This document shows positions 12,160 through 24,894 of a stretch of DNA of 64,000 nucleotides, piece by piece. This DNA comes from Atrichornis clamosus. Its lineage: Eukaryota > Chordata > Aves > Passeriformes > Menuridae. The position numbers and the translations under genes are program-made. The stretch covers positions 1 to 64,000 of the forward strand of contig WBMZ01004776.1 of assembly GCA_013400975.1 (NCBI GenBank), given 5' to 3'. The notes beneath the pieces were generated by a model that made no database searches, was not told where the DNA came from, and saw only the letters and a program-made list of their open reading frames with translations. Positions within the stretch are counted from its first letter, which is position 1. Each line of letters opens with the position of its first letter.

Positions 12160-12277
12160 AAAGAAAAGAAAAAAAAACAAACAAAAACACCCAAAATACC
12201 CCACAAAATAAAACAAAAACACCGCTTAAAACAATCAAGCCCAAACCCTAACACAAAACAACATTCCAACACCCACC
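12160..12277. repeat. A/C-rich low-complexity tract
   Basis: More than 100 bases almost lacking G and poor in T on the plus strand, built of A runs and CA, CAAAA and ACCC pieces (for example AAACAAAAACACC). It is imperfect and has no fixed period. Confidence 0.8.
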
Positions 12278-15200
12278 TTATACTTTCTGTAATGTCAACA
12301 GACAGGGTTAAATTAGTTCATGTTCTGTTCATAAGAAACTGATATAGTTCCTCTTCTACATACCCAATAAAAAACTCAACTTATGGAATGAGTTACCTTT
12401 GCCCCCTACATTTTAATGATTTACTCAGCAGTCTTAAAGCTTACTGCCATGCTTCAGAAGGGTTCGACATGTGTTTGGACTTTCCTGGGTACATTTTGTT
12501 TTCCCACTTGGATAATTTTTCTCCTTATATACATGTGTTCAACGCATCGAGTGTATCAGAGACATGACAGCATCACTCTTCATTGTAAAAATATTAACGT
12601 GTATGCATTTTCAACCAAGAAATCCCAAAGAACAAGATGCCATCCTAAGGAATTAGGAATAGCATGATATTTTTTTACTATAAAGCACCATATTTACAGA
12701 GCAGGATATTACATTTTATCTCAAAATAACACCAGCAGAGAACTGAGCCATTTGTGTCAAGCAATTCTCCAACTGAGTAGAGCTGGAGAGAGTGGAGACA
12801 AGCACAGAGATCTCTGCCCAGACAGCCTTCACATCAGAGCACAAGTATAGATTGCACTGATTGTTAAGCCTCCAAGTAACAAGGCAAGACAAGGGGAGTG
12901 TGGGCAAGGCACAGGGTGGAAAGAAAATAGATAATAAAGTGATTCAGTATTGCTCAGGAGTAGTCTGTGTCCATATGTATGCTTTCGTCTGTCTATACAT
13001 TGTGTATGATCCTCTCTGTTGTGAAAAATGTAATAACTCTACAAACCCTAGGGAAGATCAGTCAAACAATAAAGGAAAGACAACCACTTTTCTCCACTAT
13101 AGATGGCACCATCAGCTTTAAGGAAAGCAATATTTTTGTCATTACCTCTGCAGAATCCAAACTTTCCTCCGATTCTCTGTATGGTCAGCAATTGCCTTAA
13201 TGTCAGTGCTCCAAGAGTAGAAGAGAAGCTGCAGAACTGTTGAAAATACATGAGCCAGAGACAGGGAGCAAATGAATGAGTCCTATGTATAACGCATGAG
13301 ATTTGACAGATCTGTAGAAGCTGCTGCTAAATGATTCACTACCCTAAGAGAACCAAGCTGACAACTTCAGCAGTCTTTCTGAGAAATACTTCTTTTGTCA
13401 GCCAAATTTCAAGTATTTCTAAAGCCTTCCAAAGGAAAATAAGCAGAGTTCCTCAAGACTAAGCAACAGTAAGAGCCACATGACTAGCGCGTCAGGATGA
13501 GAAAGGTGAAAAACAAATTTAGAGGTAAAACCTTAAATATGACAGATTTAAATCCACTTAGCTGTTAACCAGAGGGCACTCATAAACATTAAAACATAAA
13601 TTAAAAACCTCCGTCCCTATGGCTCTTTGGATTTAGGCGTAATAAAACTGAGATGACAGCACAACTGGAACAGTTACTCTGTGCTAAAGGCAAACTTATG
13701 TATATTAAAACAACAGTCAAAATACCATCACCTAAAACGTGTCGCAAACAATGTTCCTCAGCAACTGGTTTTATAATCCACTCTACTGAAAGGAGTTTCT
13801 CTGAGTGCAGCAATGCATAAAACATCTCCTAAATTCTGAGATAGCATGACAGCTTTGTTACCACAGGCAGCACTTGCTAACGTATAAGGGTAAGGGCTGT
13901 AGATATTGAAAGCATGTGGTTCTTCAGATACCTGCTTTTGAAAGGCTCTCACAGTCATCTGTTGTCTCAGGGCACAAAGGATCACTAATATATTTGCCAA
14001 GACTAAGAAAAAGAAAAAAAAGAAGGAAAAAGTATTTCATTCCTTTTTTTAGTACTGATACCTTTCCCTAAAACAGAATATAAACATGTAAGAGTCCCAG
14101 CTCATCTTGTGTTTAGAAGTGTGCATGGAAATATATAAGTCTTTGAAATCCAGATTGCCTTTCCTTCCTTCAACATCACAAGCAGAAACCAAGCCTTAAT
14201 TCAGCATTGGATTTGATGCATTTATATGCATTATTTACATTCGCTGTTCCTGGAAATCAATGTGTCACTGCTTCAGCCAGCAGAACATCCAAGTCACTTT
14301 TCAGTGTAACCTTCCTGCCACAATTCAGCTGACAAGAACACAGCTGCATTCAAATTTAAAGGATTTCCTAGGTAAACACTTGCTCGAAGACCTGTGCAGA
14401 GAGCTGAGGAAATTATACTAATTGCACTCACAGCAACCACTTCTGCCCATCTACAATTTTGTGTAAAATACTTGAACATTTCAATTTTTAATGAAAAAAA
14501 GAGAAAACAAGCTAAGTAAACAGAATAACAAGAATTAATTCCTAGAGTATAACTAAACCCATTAAATTTCAGAGTCTTTCCCTCTGGAGTAGCAACTGAG
14601 CATTCAGCTGGTTGCTTTCCCTTCACTCCAGTAATCACCATTCACAGTTTGATGCAAAAGTTTTCTAGATTTAGCAAAGTCTGATTTCAGCGGCACTGAT
14701 CTGTTGGTGCAACTCATCTCAGCCATTTGCCAATTAGTTTGCAAGCCATCCTCATGCTGCCATTGCCATCAGCAGCTCCCACCAGTCATGCCTTGAAACC
14801 AAAGCTTCTCCAAATCTCACAGAGTACACTCAGAATTTCTCCTTTGTTTCTGGAGTGTTTCCTTTCCATTTTGGATGAGTGGATTACAATTTTTCATTTT
14901 TCTTTTTCTTAGAAACTCATCTTAAATATGCCACCACGTCTTGAGCAATGTGATAACATTTCAGATATGTCTGCTAATCCTTTCACAGCACATCCTCCTC
15001 TTCCCCAGATACATCAACTGTTTCTTCCATCCCCACTTCCCTTCCAGTCTCCTCAGGAGGGCTGAAGATGGATTTTGGTTTTTGCTCCATCAGCTGGTTC
15101 CAAGTCTTTAAGCCATTGCTCTTAAAACATTTATCCTTCCTTTTGTTACCCAGGGCTTCCACATGAAGGAGACCAATATGCTGCAGAAAAAGCATCTGGT

Positions 15201-17286
15201 TCAACAATCCATACATATGTTCACTCACACACAGATTCCTGAGTAATTTCTCAAAACCAAAAAGATTATTTTTATTAAATATGAACAGACTAATCCCTGC
15301 CTGGCCCATAATGCACTTGGAATTATCTTCTTTCACCCATTAAGTCTGTGTTTTTCACATTTGTCAAAATAAAATAGTTATACAAAAATGTCCTCAAGGC
15401 TTCAGATGACTAGTTTTGTATGATGACTGGTTAAAACACTGATATCTGTTTCTATCACTAATATGTTCATTCTTGTTTTATGGAGGAAATAGAAATATAT
15501 TTCTTTAAAGTCTATTGCAAAAGGCAATAGGGAACAATTGTGAAAGATAAAGAAGTAGCACTGTACAATCAGTAAAAATATTTAGGCTTGATATAAGATG
15601 CTCTTTTGCGTAATAGAATTTCTGTTCAGCATTAGGAAAAAGCAACTTTTTCTGTGAACTTTTAGGTTTTTCATACATCAGTGTGTTACAGGTATCATGT
15701 AAACAGGCTAGCAAGATTTCTAATTGAGAAAATTGTGTATTAATTACCACTAATTTCATGCTTCCAAGGCAAAAGTTAATATTGTGGTTTATTTTAAGTT
15801 GCTAAAACAGGGAAATGGGATGGAGTAAACAATGGAGGAACAAAAGCCAAAACCAAAACTTTAAGCCAAAAAGGAAGGTTTGAGAGAGGAAAAAAAAGGG
15901 TAAGATCATTGCTACCTAAACTGCTATAAAAAACAAAAAAACTGCTTTTGTAGTTGTTGACCCTGCAATCATATGGAATGGCCTGTTTGGTAAACATTAT
16001 TTGATATTTACCAGTAGAGTCTCAAAGGAAAATTCTCCATGTATATTTGAATCTGCCTTTGCTTCTCTTTGACAGTGAAGAAAGATCTCTCACTTTTAGC
16101 CACCATCAACATAAAAACATAAAATTAATACATCCAACTCACTCCTAGCAACGCCACATTTGAGAACAAAGGTTTCTTCTCTCCCATACGCACTCATATA
16201 TCCCTGGTGACAGGAATACCAAAAAAAATTGAGCATACTTAAGTGTGCAAGAACAAACTGTTTAGTAAGCAAAGTTAAAAGTCATCTAATGTGCAAAATT
16301 GCCTTGTCTGAATCACATATAAAAGAAACTTTAAAAACTACCTATGCAAAATATGGCTGGGTTTCCACATTTAAATACAAACAGGAGCACTGGCTAATTG
16401 TATATGTACATATTTATGTTTGCATTTGGAAGTTTCTTCAGAGTTTTCTTCTTCTGCAATGAATTTAAACACATCACACTACACTCAACCATGGCTTACT
16501 TGGTAACAAGGACTACTGTAGAATTGTACCGTGTACCTTGAAGTTATGACTAATGCAAGATACCAATTTGATAAGCTGAAAAAGACATAGCAAGCCTATT
16601 TTTATTCTACAGAAAAAAAATGGCCTTTTTTCTGTTTTTACAGAAAAAGTTATGTAAAGGAAGAAGCAAACATATTTGTTTGCTAAAACTCATGGGGAGA
16701 AAGGAGTGTTGACTTAAAGAACAAAGTCACTAGCAGCAGTCATTCCTTTTTCTTAGGCAATGACAGAATTTAAAATCCTTAGTATTGCACAAAGTCTAGG
16801 AAGTAAACCTGTCTCTAGAATCATTCTTCCAAATAGAAAATTGTTCCAATACAGCCAAATCTCATAAAAATGGAAATTTTAAAATCACAATTTGAGATGT
16901 ACATTTTTCAATAAAATAACCTGACATGTTAAAAAATTATATTTCTTTTAATATATGGACATAAACATTCATTTTGTTGCAAAAATGCAAGGCAAAATAA
17001 GGTCTGTCTCACATTTTCCCAGCTGGAAAATTACAAGCAAAATACAATCACGTATCTGTGAAAGGTTGATATGTGTTTCATATTTTCTAGTTCAATTTAA
17101 GACAAACTTTTTGCACAAAGCTCTGTGTCCCAGCTTATTCTTTCATTTATCACCCCCATGTTTACACCAACTTTCTTGGTCTTATTGGTTAAGTCCTGTC
17201 CACTTTTTTAAGCCAGTTATCTGGAGCTGGGGAGCTGGATACTTACTTCTGTATAAACTTTCTAACCAGTAGGTGAATCAGGTAAT

Positions 17287-17309
17287 AGTAACTCACTAGG
17301 TGAGTTACT
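17287..17309. repeat. Perfect inverted repeat, 10-bp stem and 3-base loop
   Basis: AGTAACTCAC, loop TAG, then GTGAGTTACT. The arms are exact reverse complements. The stem is too short to be a microRNA precursor, and nothing around it suggests one. Confidence 0.9.
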
Positions 17310-18150
17310 CCCTCACCTTATAGAAGTGTGCTAGAAGAACCCTGTAAATTATCTTCCCACGTAAATTAATACATATCATCCTGGTTTTAATCCTTGTCAG
17401 CTGAGAAACAGAAATATGGACCCTGGAGTTTGGGGCAACATCGTTCCAGCACTCATGCAGGACTAAGTGCTCTTCACAGCTCTCTAGAAGGATTTATTCT
17501 GAGAGACGTGCACAATGCATGTTCCATGCACACTTCTAGGCATTTTAAAACATTACAGACACAAATACTTCTACTTCTCAGTGGCTGGAATACTTCTTTT
17601 ATCCAATAACCCAGTGGCTAAATCACTTATTCAGGAAAGCACTGCACAATGTTGTCTCTTCAGCCCGAGGAAACTGAAATATATATATTTCCTGGCAGAA
17701 AGCACATCCCCGGCATACACAGGGTGTCTGGGGTGACATAATTCACCTTCCTGTTGAAGCCATACCACTGAGCAAACCCTGATTCATGATTTACTGAACC
17801 AGAAAGAGGACTGATTCATTGCATGACTGTGACCCTCTCCCCTAGGGATAAAGATGTTCTCTTGGAAGAATACCTCAATCCCTTCACCCAGGCTATCTGC
17901 AGAACCTCACTCAATTGAATGAGCATATGATGGTCTGCTGTCAACAAATACTTGATCTTACTTAGGCCTATATGAGGCCAAGAGCTAACTAAGCTTGACC
18001 TTACCAGTCAAAATATAAGATGAGTCTGTGATACCACAGCTAATAACACAGTTACAAGAAAGAAAAATGAAGGATTCATAAGGTGATACTGACCACTGAG
18101 CATTAAATGTAAAAGAGTCCTTACTAGTCCCATTCTTAAACCACAGTGCT

Positions 18151-18695
18151 TGTGGTAGATTGACCACAGCTGGCAGGTAAATCCTCCAAGCAGAACAGGG
18201 GAGAGAACTGGAAGGGCAAAAAGTATGTAAACTGAAGAGCAAAAATACAGACAGTTCAATAAGTGATGAAAAAGAAGGGAAGAAAAGCAATCTCTCACCA
18301 CTGGTGGACTGATGCCCCACCAGAGTGATGCCCCAGCAACAACCAGCTCAGAAAAAACTCTCCCCCTCTTCACACACCACACACACCCCCACCCAAACAC
18401 AGACCTTTTATTGCTAAGTATAACATTACGTGCTATGAGATATCCATTGGGTCAGCTGGGGTCAGCTGTCCCAGCTCCATCCCCTCCCAGCTTCTTGCCC
18501 ACCCCCAATCTACTCACTGAGGTGGCAAAGGGAGGAACAGAGAAAGCCTTGAGGCTGATTAAGGGCTGTTCAGCAATAGCTAAACCACTGATGTGTTACC
18601 ATGATTGTTTTGGTCACCAATCTAAAACACAGCACTTCATGGACTGCTATGAAGAAAATCAGCCAAATCTTCCACCCCCAACTGAATCCAGTACA
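18151..18695 (-). mobile_element. Solo LTR of the TGTCCTGG family, minus strand (~545 bp)
   Basis: On the minus strand the element begins TGTACTGGATTCAG (18695 downward), close to the family start TGTCCTGGTTTCAG. It then follows the family order: an AAAACACAGCA-type block (complement of about 18625-18637), a block complementary to CCCAGCTTCTTG near 18486, and a GTCAGCTG block near 18450-18470. A degraded CRE-like ACGT lies near 18429, with the 3' U5 region ending at 18151. It is flanked by an exact 4-bp direct repeat TGCT (18147-18150 and 18696-18699). The three overlapping frames of 111-131 codons here are chance frames. It has no internal retroviral sequence. The CA-rich tract at 18371-18402 is internal to it. 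Confidence 0.78.
18371..18402. repeat. CA/CCCA-rich microsatellite-like tract within the LTR
   Basis: A short imperfect run of CACACACC and ACCCCC pieces. Its location inside the minus-strand LTR suggests expansion after insertion. Confidence 0.75.
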
Positions 18696-21600
18696 TGCTG
18701 AATCAGCTCAGACCACCTTCACACTCCTTTTGATTTCTATGCCCCTACATTTGGCTCATTTCAGAGAATTAAATGTGAAAAGAAGCAGAGTCACCTTAGG
18801 ATCCTCAGCTCAAGAAGCAGACTTTTCTCTCCTGCTCATGAAGACTTCGATGTTTAGGAGCTGGCTTGAGATGCTGCATCCAGCTGCTATAAATCAAGAT
18901 TTCCTGTTAGTAATTTCCACTGTTATTCAGCCAGTACACACAGGAGCACACCATGAGACGAGAAATACTAATGTAGAAAGGCTGAAGGCATATTAGCACA
19001 CCTGCTACTATCACTGCAGTTCATGGAGGGCAAATGAACTCAATTCTTCACTTTTTCATGGGTATAAATTCTCCATTAAAAAAAAAAAAAGGATGCACTT
19101 TATCTAAACAGTAGATTAATGTTATAGGGAGACTAGAGCAGGAACAAGGAGAGGTCTCATTCTCACCTAAAATTACTCATTATCTCCAAACTTTGAGAGT
19201 ATTTGCAGTTGGAGACAAATACTGCACCTTCCAACATCTGACTTAGTCGTAGAGTGCACCGAGACTTTGGTAAGTGGGTTCTACCGCTGCAAATCAATGC
19301 AAGACATTTACCCTGTTACAAAATGATCGACAACAGCAGTGGCACAAAGCTGTCAGCACAGGCTGCAGACCAAATGCTCACTCCAGCTCGGTTCCTTTAG
19401 TGGCATTTTGGCACTGCCACCAGGCTGACAGCTGCTCTGGCTGGTGCTTTGTAGCATGTGAGGAAGCCTTGAGTGGCACCAACCCAACGGGAGCAGGGAC
19501 AGCCCTCCTCCCTGGAGTAGGGATGAGAGGGTGTTGTCACGCTTCAGGGTCTCAGCTGACCTCTGCTTGCTCCAGCAGCGCTGCAGAGGTTTTAATACCT
19601 GAGAGAAAGGCACCCCAGCCTGTGACACTGAGTTATTTACGGTGGTAACTTCCCATGGCTGCAGCCAGCCACGGGCAAGCACAGCACAAATCAGCTGTTT
19701 GCCTGTTGTCCCTGGGCAAGCTATGTCTGGATGAGATCTATCTACAAGTGTACTCTAACTCCATAAATAATGAGCTCACTTTCATCTCTTGCCAAAGAAA
19801 AGAACCAGGAAGACTGCAGTAAACATTAATTCTGGCACATATCTGCAGAAAGGACTTGTCTTTCAACCTAAAACTCTTGCCTGCATTTCAGTATTTTTTT
19901 ATAAAAGACGTGACATAGACTGCAACCCATGTGATGCTACTCTGCTATTCAAGCCAATTTGAATTTTTCAAGTAGGATTTCCCGCTACATTCATGTATTT
20001 CAAGATATATTGAGGATGTTGACATCATTCTTTGTGTGCTGTCATCAGTAAAACCAAATTCTTCTAGGCAAAATTTTTCTGTCTACATTATAGTGCATAT
20101 TAATTAAACACATGATTTAAAAAATATGGGCAGTTAAACTATAGATAGCCCTGTTCTAGAATGAGATGTTTTCAAAAGGCAAGATTATTCTATGTTGATT
20201 TAACTTAGTTACAAAGACAAAAATTTGCAAATTTACTTGATTGGTACATCCTAAGCTGTGTTAATAAAGACTTTTTTCATTATTATTTATGGGACGAGTC
20301 TATGGACATAAGATACAATGCACAAAACATCCTCTGTGAGATAATACACTCCTAGCTAAGTGAAGTTTTATTAAGAATATTTTTTCCAACTACAGAAGCA
20401 AGTCTAAGCTGAGTTTCGTAAGCACAGGAAAGCTACATACTACTGCCTAGATCCAGGCCCACACATGCTTTGTTTGGATTTCTGCACCAGGTGCCCAAAT
20501 CTCTGCCGCACCCTTTATAAATTGAATACCAGCTGCCTGTATGTAGCACAGAGGAGCAAAGGAGATACAGAAGTCGTGACAGCGCCCAGCTTGCAGAGGT
20601 GTTTGTGAGGAGAGCACGTAGGTCCTTTCACACTTCTCGCCCCAAAGCACGAGGCAGAGCTGACTGTGCAACCACCATCCCTAGGGCCTGATTGTCCACT
20701 CCATTTCACATGTCATGGCTGTGCAATGGAAATCAATGAAGTTACACAGCCAGAAAATTGGTGAAACAGAGACTGGCCCTCACCCCCTGAAGGGGTTTCA
20801 GTTCGCTGGTGGGAGAAACAATCCTTGTACATACATTTGTCAATCTGGTTCCATTTATGTCAATTAAAAGTATTGCTTTTGACTTCAAGGGAGTCTAGTC
20901 ACATTTGCATACTGTTAGGAACGTGCTCTGGAGACGCTTCCAGAGAAAGGCCTTTTTTCCAAGTAGAAGCTAAAAACCTGTACACACTGATGATGAATGG
21001 TATTTACACAAATTTAGCAATATTCTTTAAATTTGAAGTTGAAAGGTATTCAAATATTTTAATGCAAAACAGATTTCTGATCAATAAATGTTTCTGAATG
21101 GCTGTAATAAATCCTCTACATCTGACAGAAATAAAGAGAACATCTTTAATCTAGGGTTGATAATTTATACAAGGGGAAACTATAAGTTGTGTGCAAGTTT
21201 ACACATTCTCTTTTAGAAAAATTCATGAATTCACATGAAATAGATGATGCCATGCAGTGAACTGCAGTTTACCAGCAGGGAGTAGGACCCAGTGAAATGA
21301 TGGCTGCTGACCCACACGGTGACCTTTGCTTACAGTCTCACCAAACAATCAGTGCTGATGTCTGTTACATAAAAGCAAGATAATAACAGGATACACCCTA
21401 GGCAAGATGGAAACCTTCCTCTGCATTTGAAGTTGTTTTTGAGTTTTTCACACTGGTGCAATTAAAGTTTATAAACTGTGCACTATTTTTTTTTCATGTA
21501 AAATAGGAAATGCCAATAACTTGAATAAAGAAGTTGATTATTAAAATTATTTTTTGCCCTCTTGCCTTAAAATAGAGTAGACCATGTGGCATTGCCAGGC

Positions 21601-24600
21601 ATGTAAAGTTAACCTAGGAGCTCAGTTAAGTGAGGAACATGGCACAGGCATAACATGAAAAACACAGTGTGATTCATCCTAAAACAAAAATTGGAAAAAA
21701 TATTTTAAACATTTTTCAACAAAAATTAAAAAGAGATGTAGACATAGAATGAGATTAATCTCCGGATTATGCAAAATTTATGAAAAATTAGACTATAGGT
21801 AGAGCACACAAAAAAGGAAAGAACTAAGAAAAAAAACCCAGTGTTTTTCATTATGTCAGTATTCTCCCTAAAAGAATCAGTCCTGCCAAAAGAAAGATAT
21901 GGTGGCTTTTTATTCAGGAAAAAAAAACCCTGTTACAATAGTATCATAACTCTTTAAAGCATAGAAATATGTTAATTAGAATGTGGTGTGCTAACTACAC
22001 CAAAAATCTTTCTGTGATTTCCAAAAATAACCCTCTTGGTAGCACAGAGAGTTTTTAAATGAATCTAAGTACTACAGCACTTTCATTTTGAAGAGGAATC
22101 CTTCTATGTCAAAACATAAGACTCAATTCTACCTTTACAAAGTATTAGTGCATAGTTTTTCATGTATTAAATAAGATTTTAAAGTTATAAGAATACAGAG
22201 TGCATTGTGTGGGGTTTTCTTACACTCACGGGTCATGGTTTAGGAATGGTATTGCTCAGTTTAGTACTCCCACTTAAAAGAAAACCACAAGCCACTCCCA
22301 TCCCCATCAGGAGAAAGACATAAAAGGCAGATTACAGGTTGAGATACGAAGAATTTATTTGAAACAGGCTGAAATAATCAGAACACCATTTTTGAAAGTT
22401 GCCTAAGGTTGGGAAGGTTACTTCCATAGAAACTGACTCTTCAGACTCCTACCTGCCAAAGTTGTATCCCCTATTAGCCATGTCCAGTCTGAAGCAAAAG
22501 ATAAGACTAAGATAAAAATCTTGATAAGCTAAAATGGTTTTGAATGGAAAGTGAATCTATTTTTTTCTTCTTAAATGTATCTATATTTTGCAAAAGCCCA
22601 ACATATTACAGAAATAATAACAAACAAACCTCTAACAACCTCTAATTAACCACAGAAGTTTATTTATACTTTTCAGGAGGACAGAGCATCTGGAGAGAAA
22701 TACAAGTAGTTTAAAACAAGCATGATGAAAATAACCCAGAGTGCAGCACATGGAGAGAAGCCACAACCACTTATGCAAAGTAGTATGTATTACTGCTAGA
22801 TTTTGTCTTTTTTTCCTTGTGTTTTTTTTCTTTTTTTTTGGTAGAACACTGTACACACGTGACACACAGCAGCATACACTTGTTTGGGTAGCAAAAGCCT
22901 CCTGCTTCCCCTGACTTGAGTATCAGCAGCACACAGCCAGGGTCCTGAAGGAGAGCTCAGTGTAGGTCTGAGGGCCCAGCGAATTTCTCTCTTCATCTAC
23001 CAAACACAACCACTTCACATCCTGTTTATGTATGCATCATGGTGATGCATAGACCTTGCTAAAGGCAGAATTATGTAGCAACACTCTACAGTTAAAGAAA
23101 CTCAGCTGAAAATATAGATCTTGTAACAAATCGGACTGCTATTTCCTTGTGATTCTTCCACTAACTGATTCAATTAAACATGACAAAGTTTTACTAAATA
23201 TATTAAATCAGATAAGAGTGACTCTTTATATAAATATTTATGCATCTCTCTCTATTCAGCTTCATAAATGAAAGAAAGATTTTGATTAATTGTAAGAAAA
23301 AAGTGACATGGGACAGTTTTTGATCTCTCTCACAGAGGAAGGATTAAAAACAAGTTGTGTCTGAGCTTGCACCACAACCTCCCACCTCTGAGCACCACAC
23401 TAGAGACCTGTTCATCAATATAACCATTGCCCTCCTTTGAGCATGAAGGGAAATCAGGGCTAGCATGCCACAAGCAGCTTTCTCCTATGATCATTGAACT
23501 CAAAGTATTTTAGTCAGACATGAAAGAAGAAAGGTGGATAAAAACCAGCCTGACCTCCTCAGCACCTACGGGGAAACTAAGGAAACTGTGTGCCATCAGT
23601 GCACAAGCAGGACTATGATACAGATGCTGTAATGAAACTGCACAGTTGTTGTCACAGTCTCAATCTGATTTTTGATGCAAAAAAACAGTCTGGAAAAGTG
23701 AAAGCAGAGATGACCTGAGTTAGTGAAGTCATATTTCCCTTCATATCTTCCCAGGGCAAAGAGGACAATCTGTTTTCACTCGTGATGCGATCCTATGAAT
23801 GGAGAGGATAACAGTTATGTAGGATCCAGTGTCATTTTCAACAAGGCAAAAGGATTCAAATATATCTTCATTGCAATTGAGCACAATTTGGCTTGTAAGG
23901 AATGCTGAGAAAGTACCAATGACCTGATGTAGTCCACTCTTTGTGCTAGGAAATGCATCCTTGTCAAAGCTGGGACATATTCATGGGTGCACTGATTTCA
24001 GTCAAGCTTATGGGAAGAGAATCGCTGTGCATCAGCTCTGTGCTAATGTGAAAGAAAACCACCTTAAAAACTAAACTTTCTGGTGCAACCCACAGAGCTT
24101 CTAAAAATTTTTTTTCTAATTCCACTATGAAAAAGAAATTGAAACCTATGAAAGTCTTCAGAACATGGAGCATTGCCAATCTGCTCAACACTTTTAATTA
24201 CGCAGTTGTTCCAGCTTTTGGTAAGGTATGTACGTCCCAGCTTCCTTCCAAAACAGTGAGTAAATCTGAGATTTTAACAGAACATCCCTCTTTGTTTCCT
24301 TTCTAAACAAAGCACTTCTATTCAAAACACTGATTAACACTCTCCTTTCAAGTAGCAGAACACCACTGTACCTGGAAGCAATCCAGTGTATTATCTTGTG
24401 GACTTATCACCCATCTCATTCTTTGAACTTCTTTGCTTTGAGGTGTTTCAGACAGAAGCACTTAGCTAAAAACCTGCCCCAGTATAATGATGCTACCACA
24501 ATAAAAGGCAGGCAGGCAGCAGCATCACCTGAGCACCAACACTGCAGCAAGCCCCATGCTCCACTGCAATGAGGAACCCACGTTGCAGAAGATGGTTTCA

Positions 24601-24840
24601 CCAACTGAAGCTTTGAATGCCTCCTGGATTGAAAACCCTACAGTGACATCTCCAAGAGTAGACATACTTTATTAATATGCTGTTACAAGCATTTTTACAT
24701 TCTTTTTCTCCCCATGCAGCCTTACAATCAGTTATCACTTGCACCACTCCAGGAGAATGGCCTAGTGCTGACTCACTGGGAATTAGTGTCGATTGCCCCG
24801 CTGTACATCACCTATGTTAGCTTTTCCTTAAAAGGTTCCC
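18696..24840. other. Unique sequence with one GC-elevated patch, no confident gene
   Basis: This stretch is AT-rich except about 19270-19700 and about 20440-20720, where GC rises visibly. The largest frame in the first patch (19274-19648, 124 codons) resembles no known protein. A long T-rich run ending in AG (about 22800-22843) is a good acceptor-like signal, but no open exon with a donor follows. A perfect 9-bp hairpin (TATGCATCA, loop TGG, TGATGCATA) lies at 23031-23051. Confidence 0.5.
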
Positions 24841-24894
24841 ACTTAGATCCTGCTGCTTTATAGTTCAACTTAGGTCCTGCTGTTTTGTAATTCA
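24841..24894. repeat. 27-bp tandem duplication
   Basis: Two adjacent units, each starting ACTTAG and containing TCCTGCTG (24841-24867 and 24868-24894), differ at four positions. The differences make this an older duplication than the one at 11077. Confidence 0.88.

Larger units (their letters stand above)
11117..18150. other. Unique AT-rich stretch, no confident gene
   Basis: About 7 kb with no recognised gene. The longest frames are 115 codons (14294-14641, minus) and 117 codons (14983-15336, minus), neither resembling a known family. A plus-strand acceptor-like site before 14913 opens a 50-codon proline-rich frame, discussed as a finding. An A/C-rich tract and a perfect hairpin are listed separately. 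Confidence 0.5.

Noticed and set aside
14294..14641. 115-codon minus-strand frame
   Set aside because: No recognised domain, and no donor or acceptor at plausible positions.
18008..18996. Overlapping frames of 111-131 codons on both strands
   Set aside because: Most of this region is the minus-strand LTR at 18151-18695. The frames run in and out of it and share no known domain.
19274..19648. 124-codon plus-strand frame in the GC-elevated patch
   Set aside because: No family resemblance and no splice signals, and a 109-codon frame overlaps on the opposite strand (19353-19682). Composition explains both.
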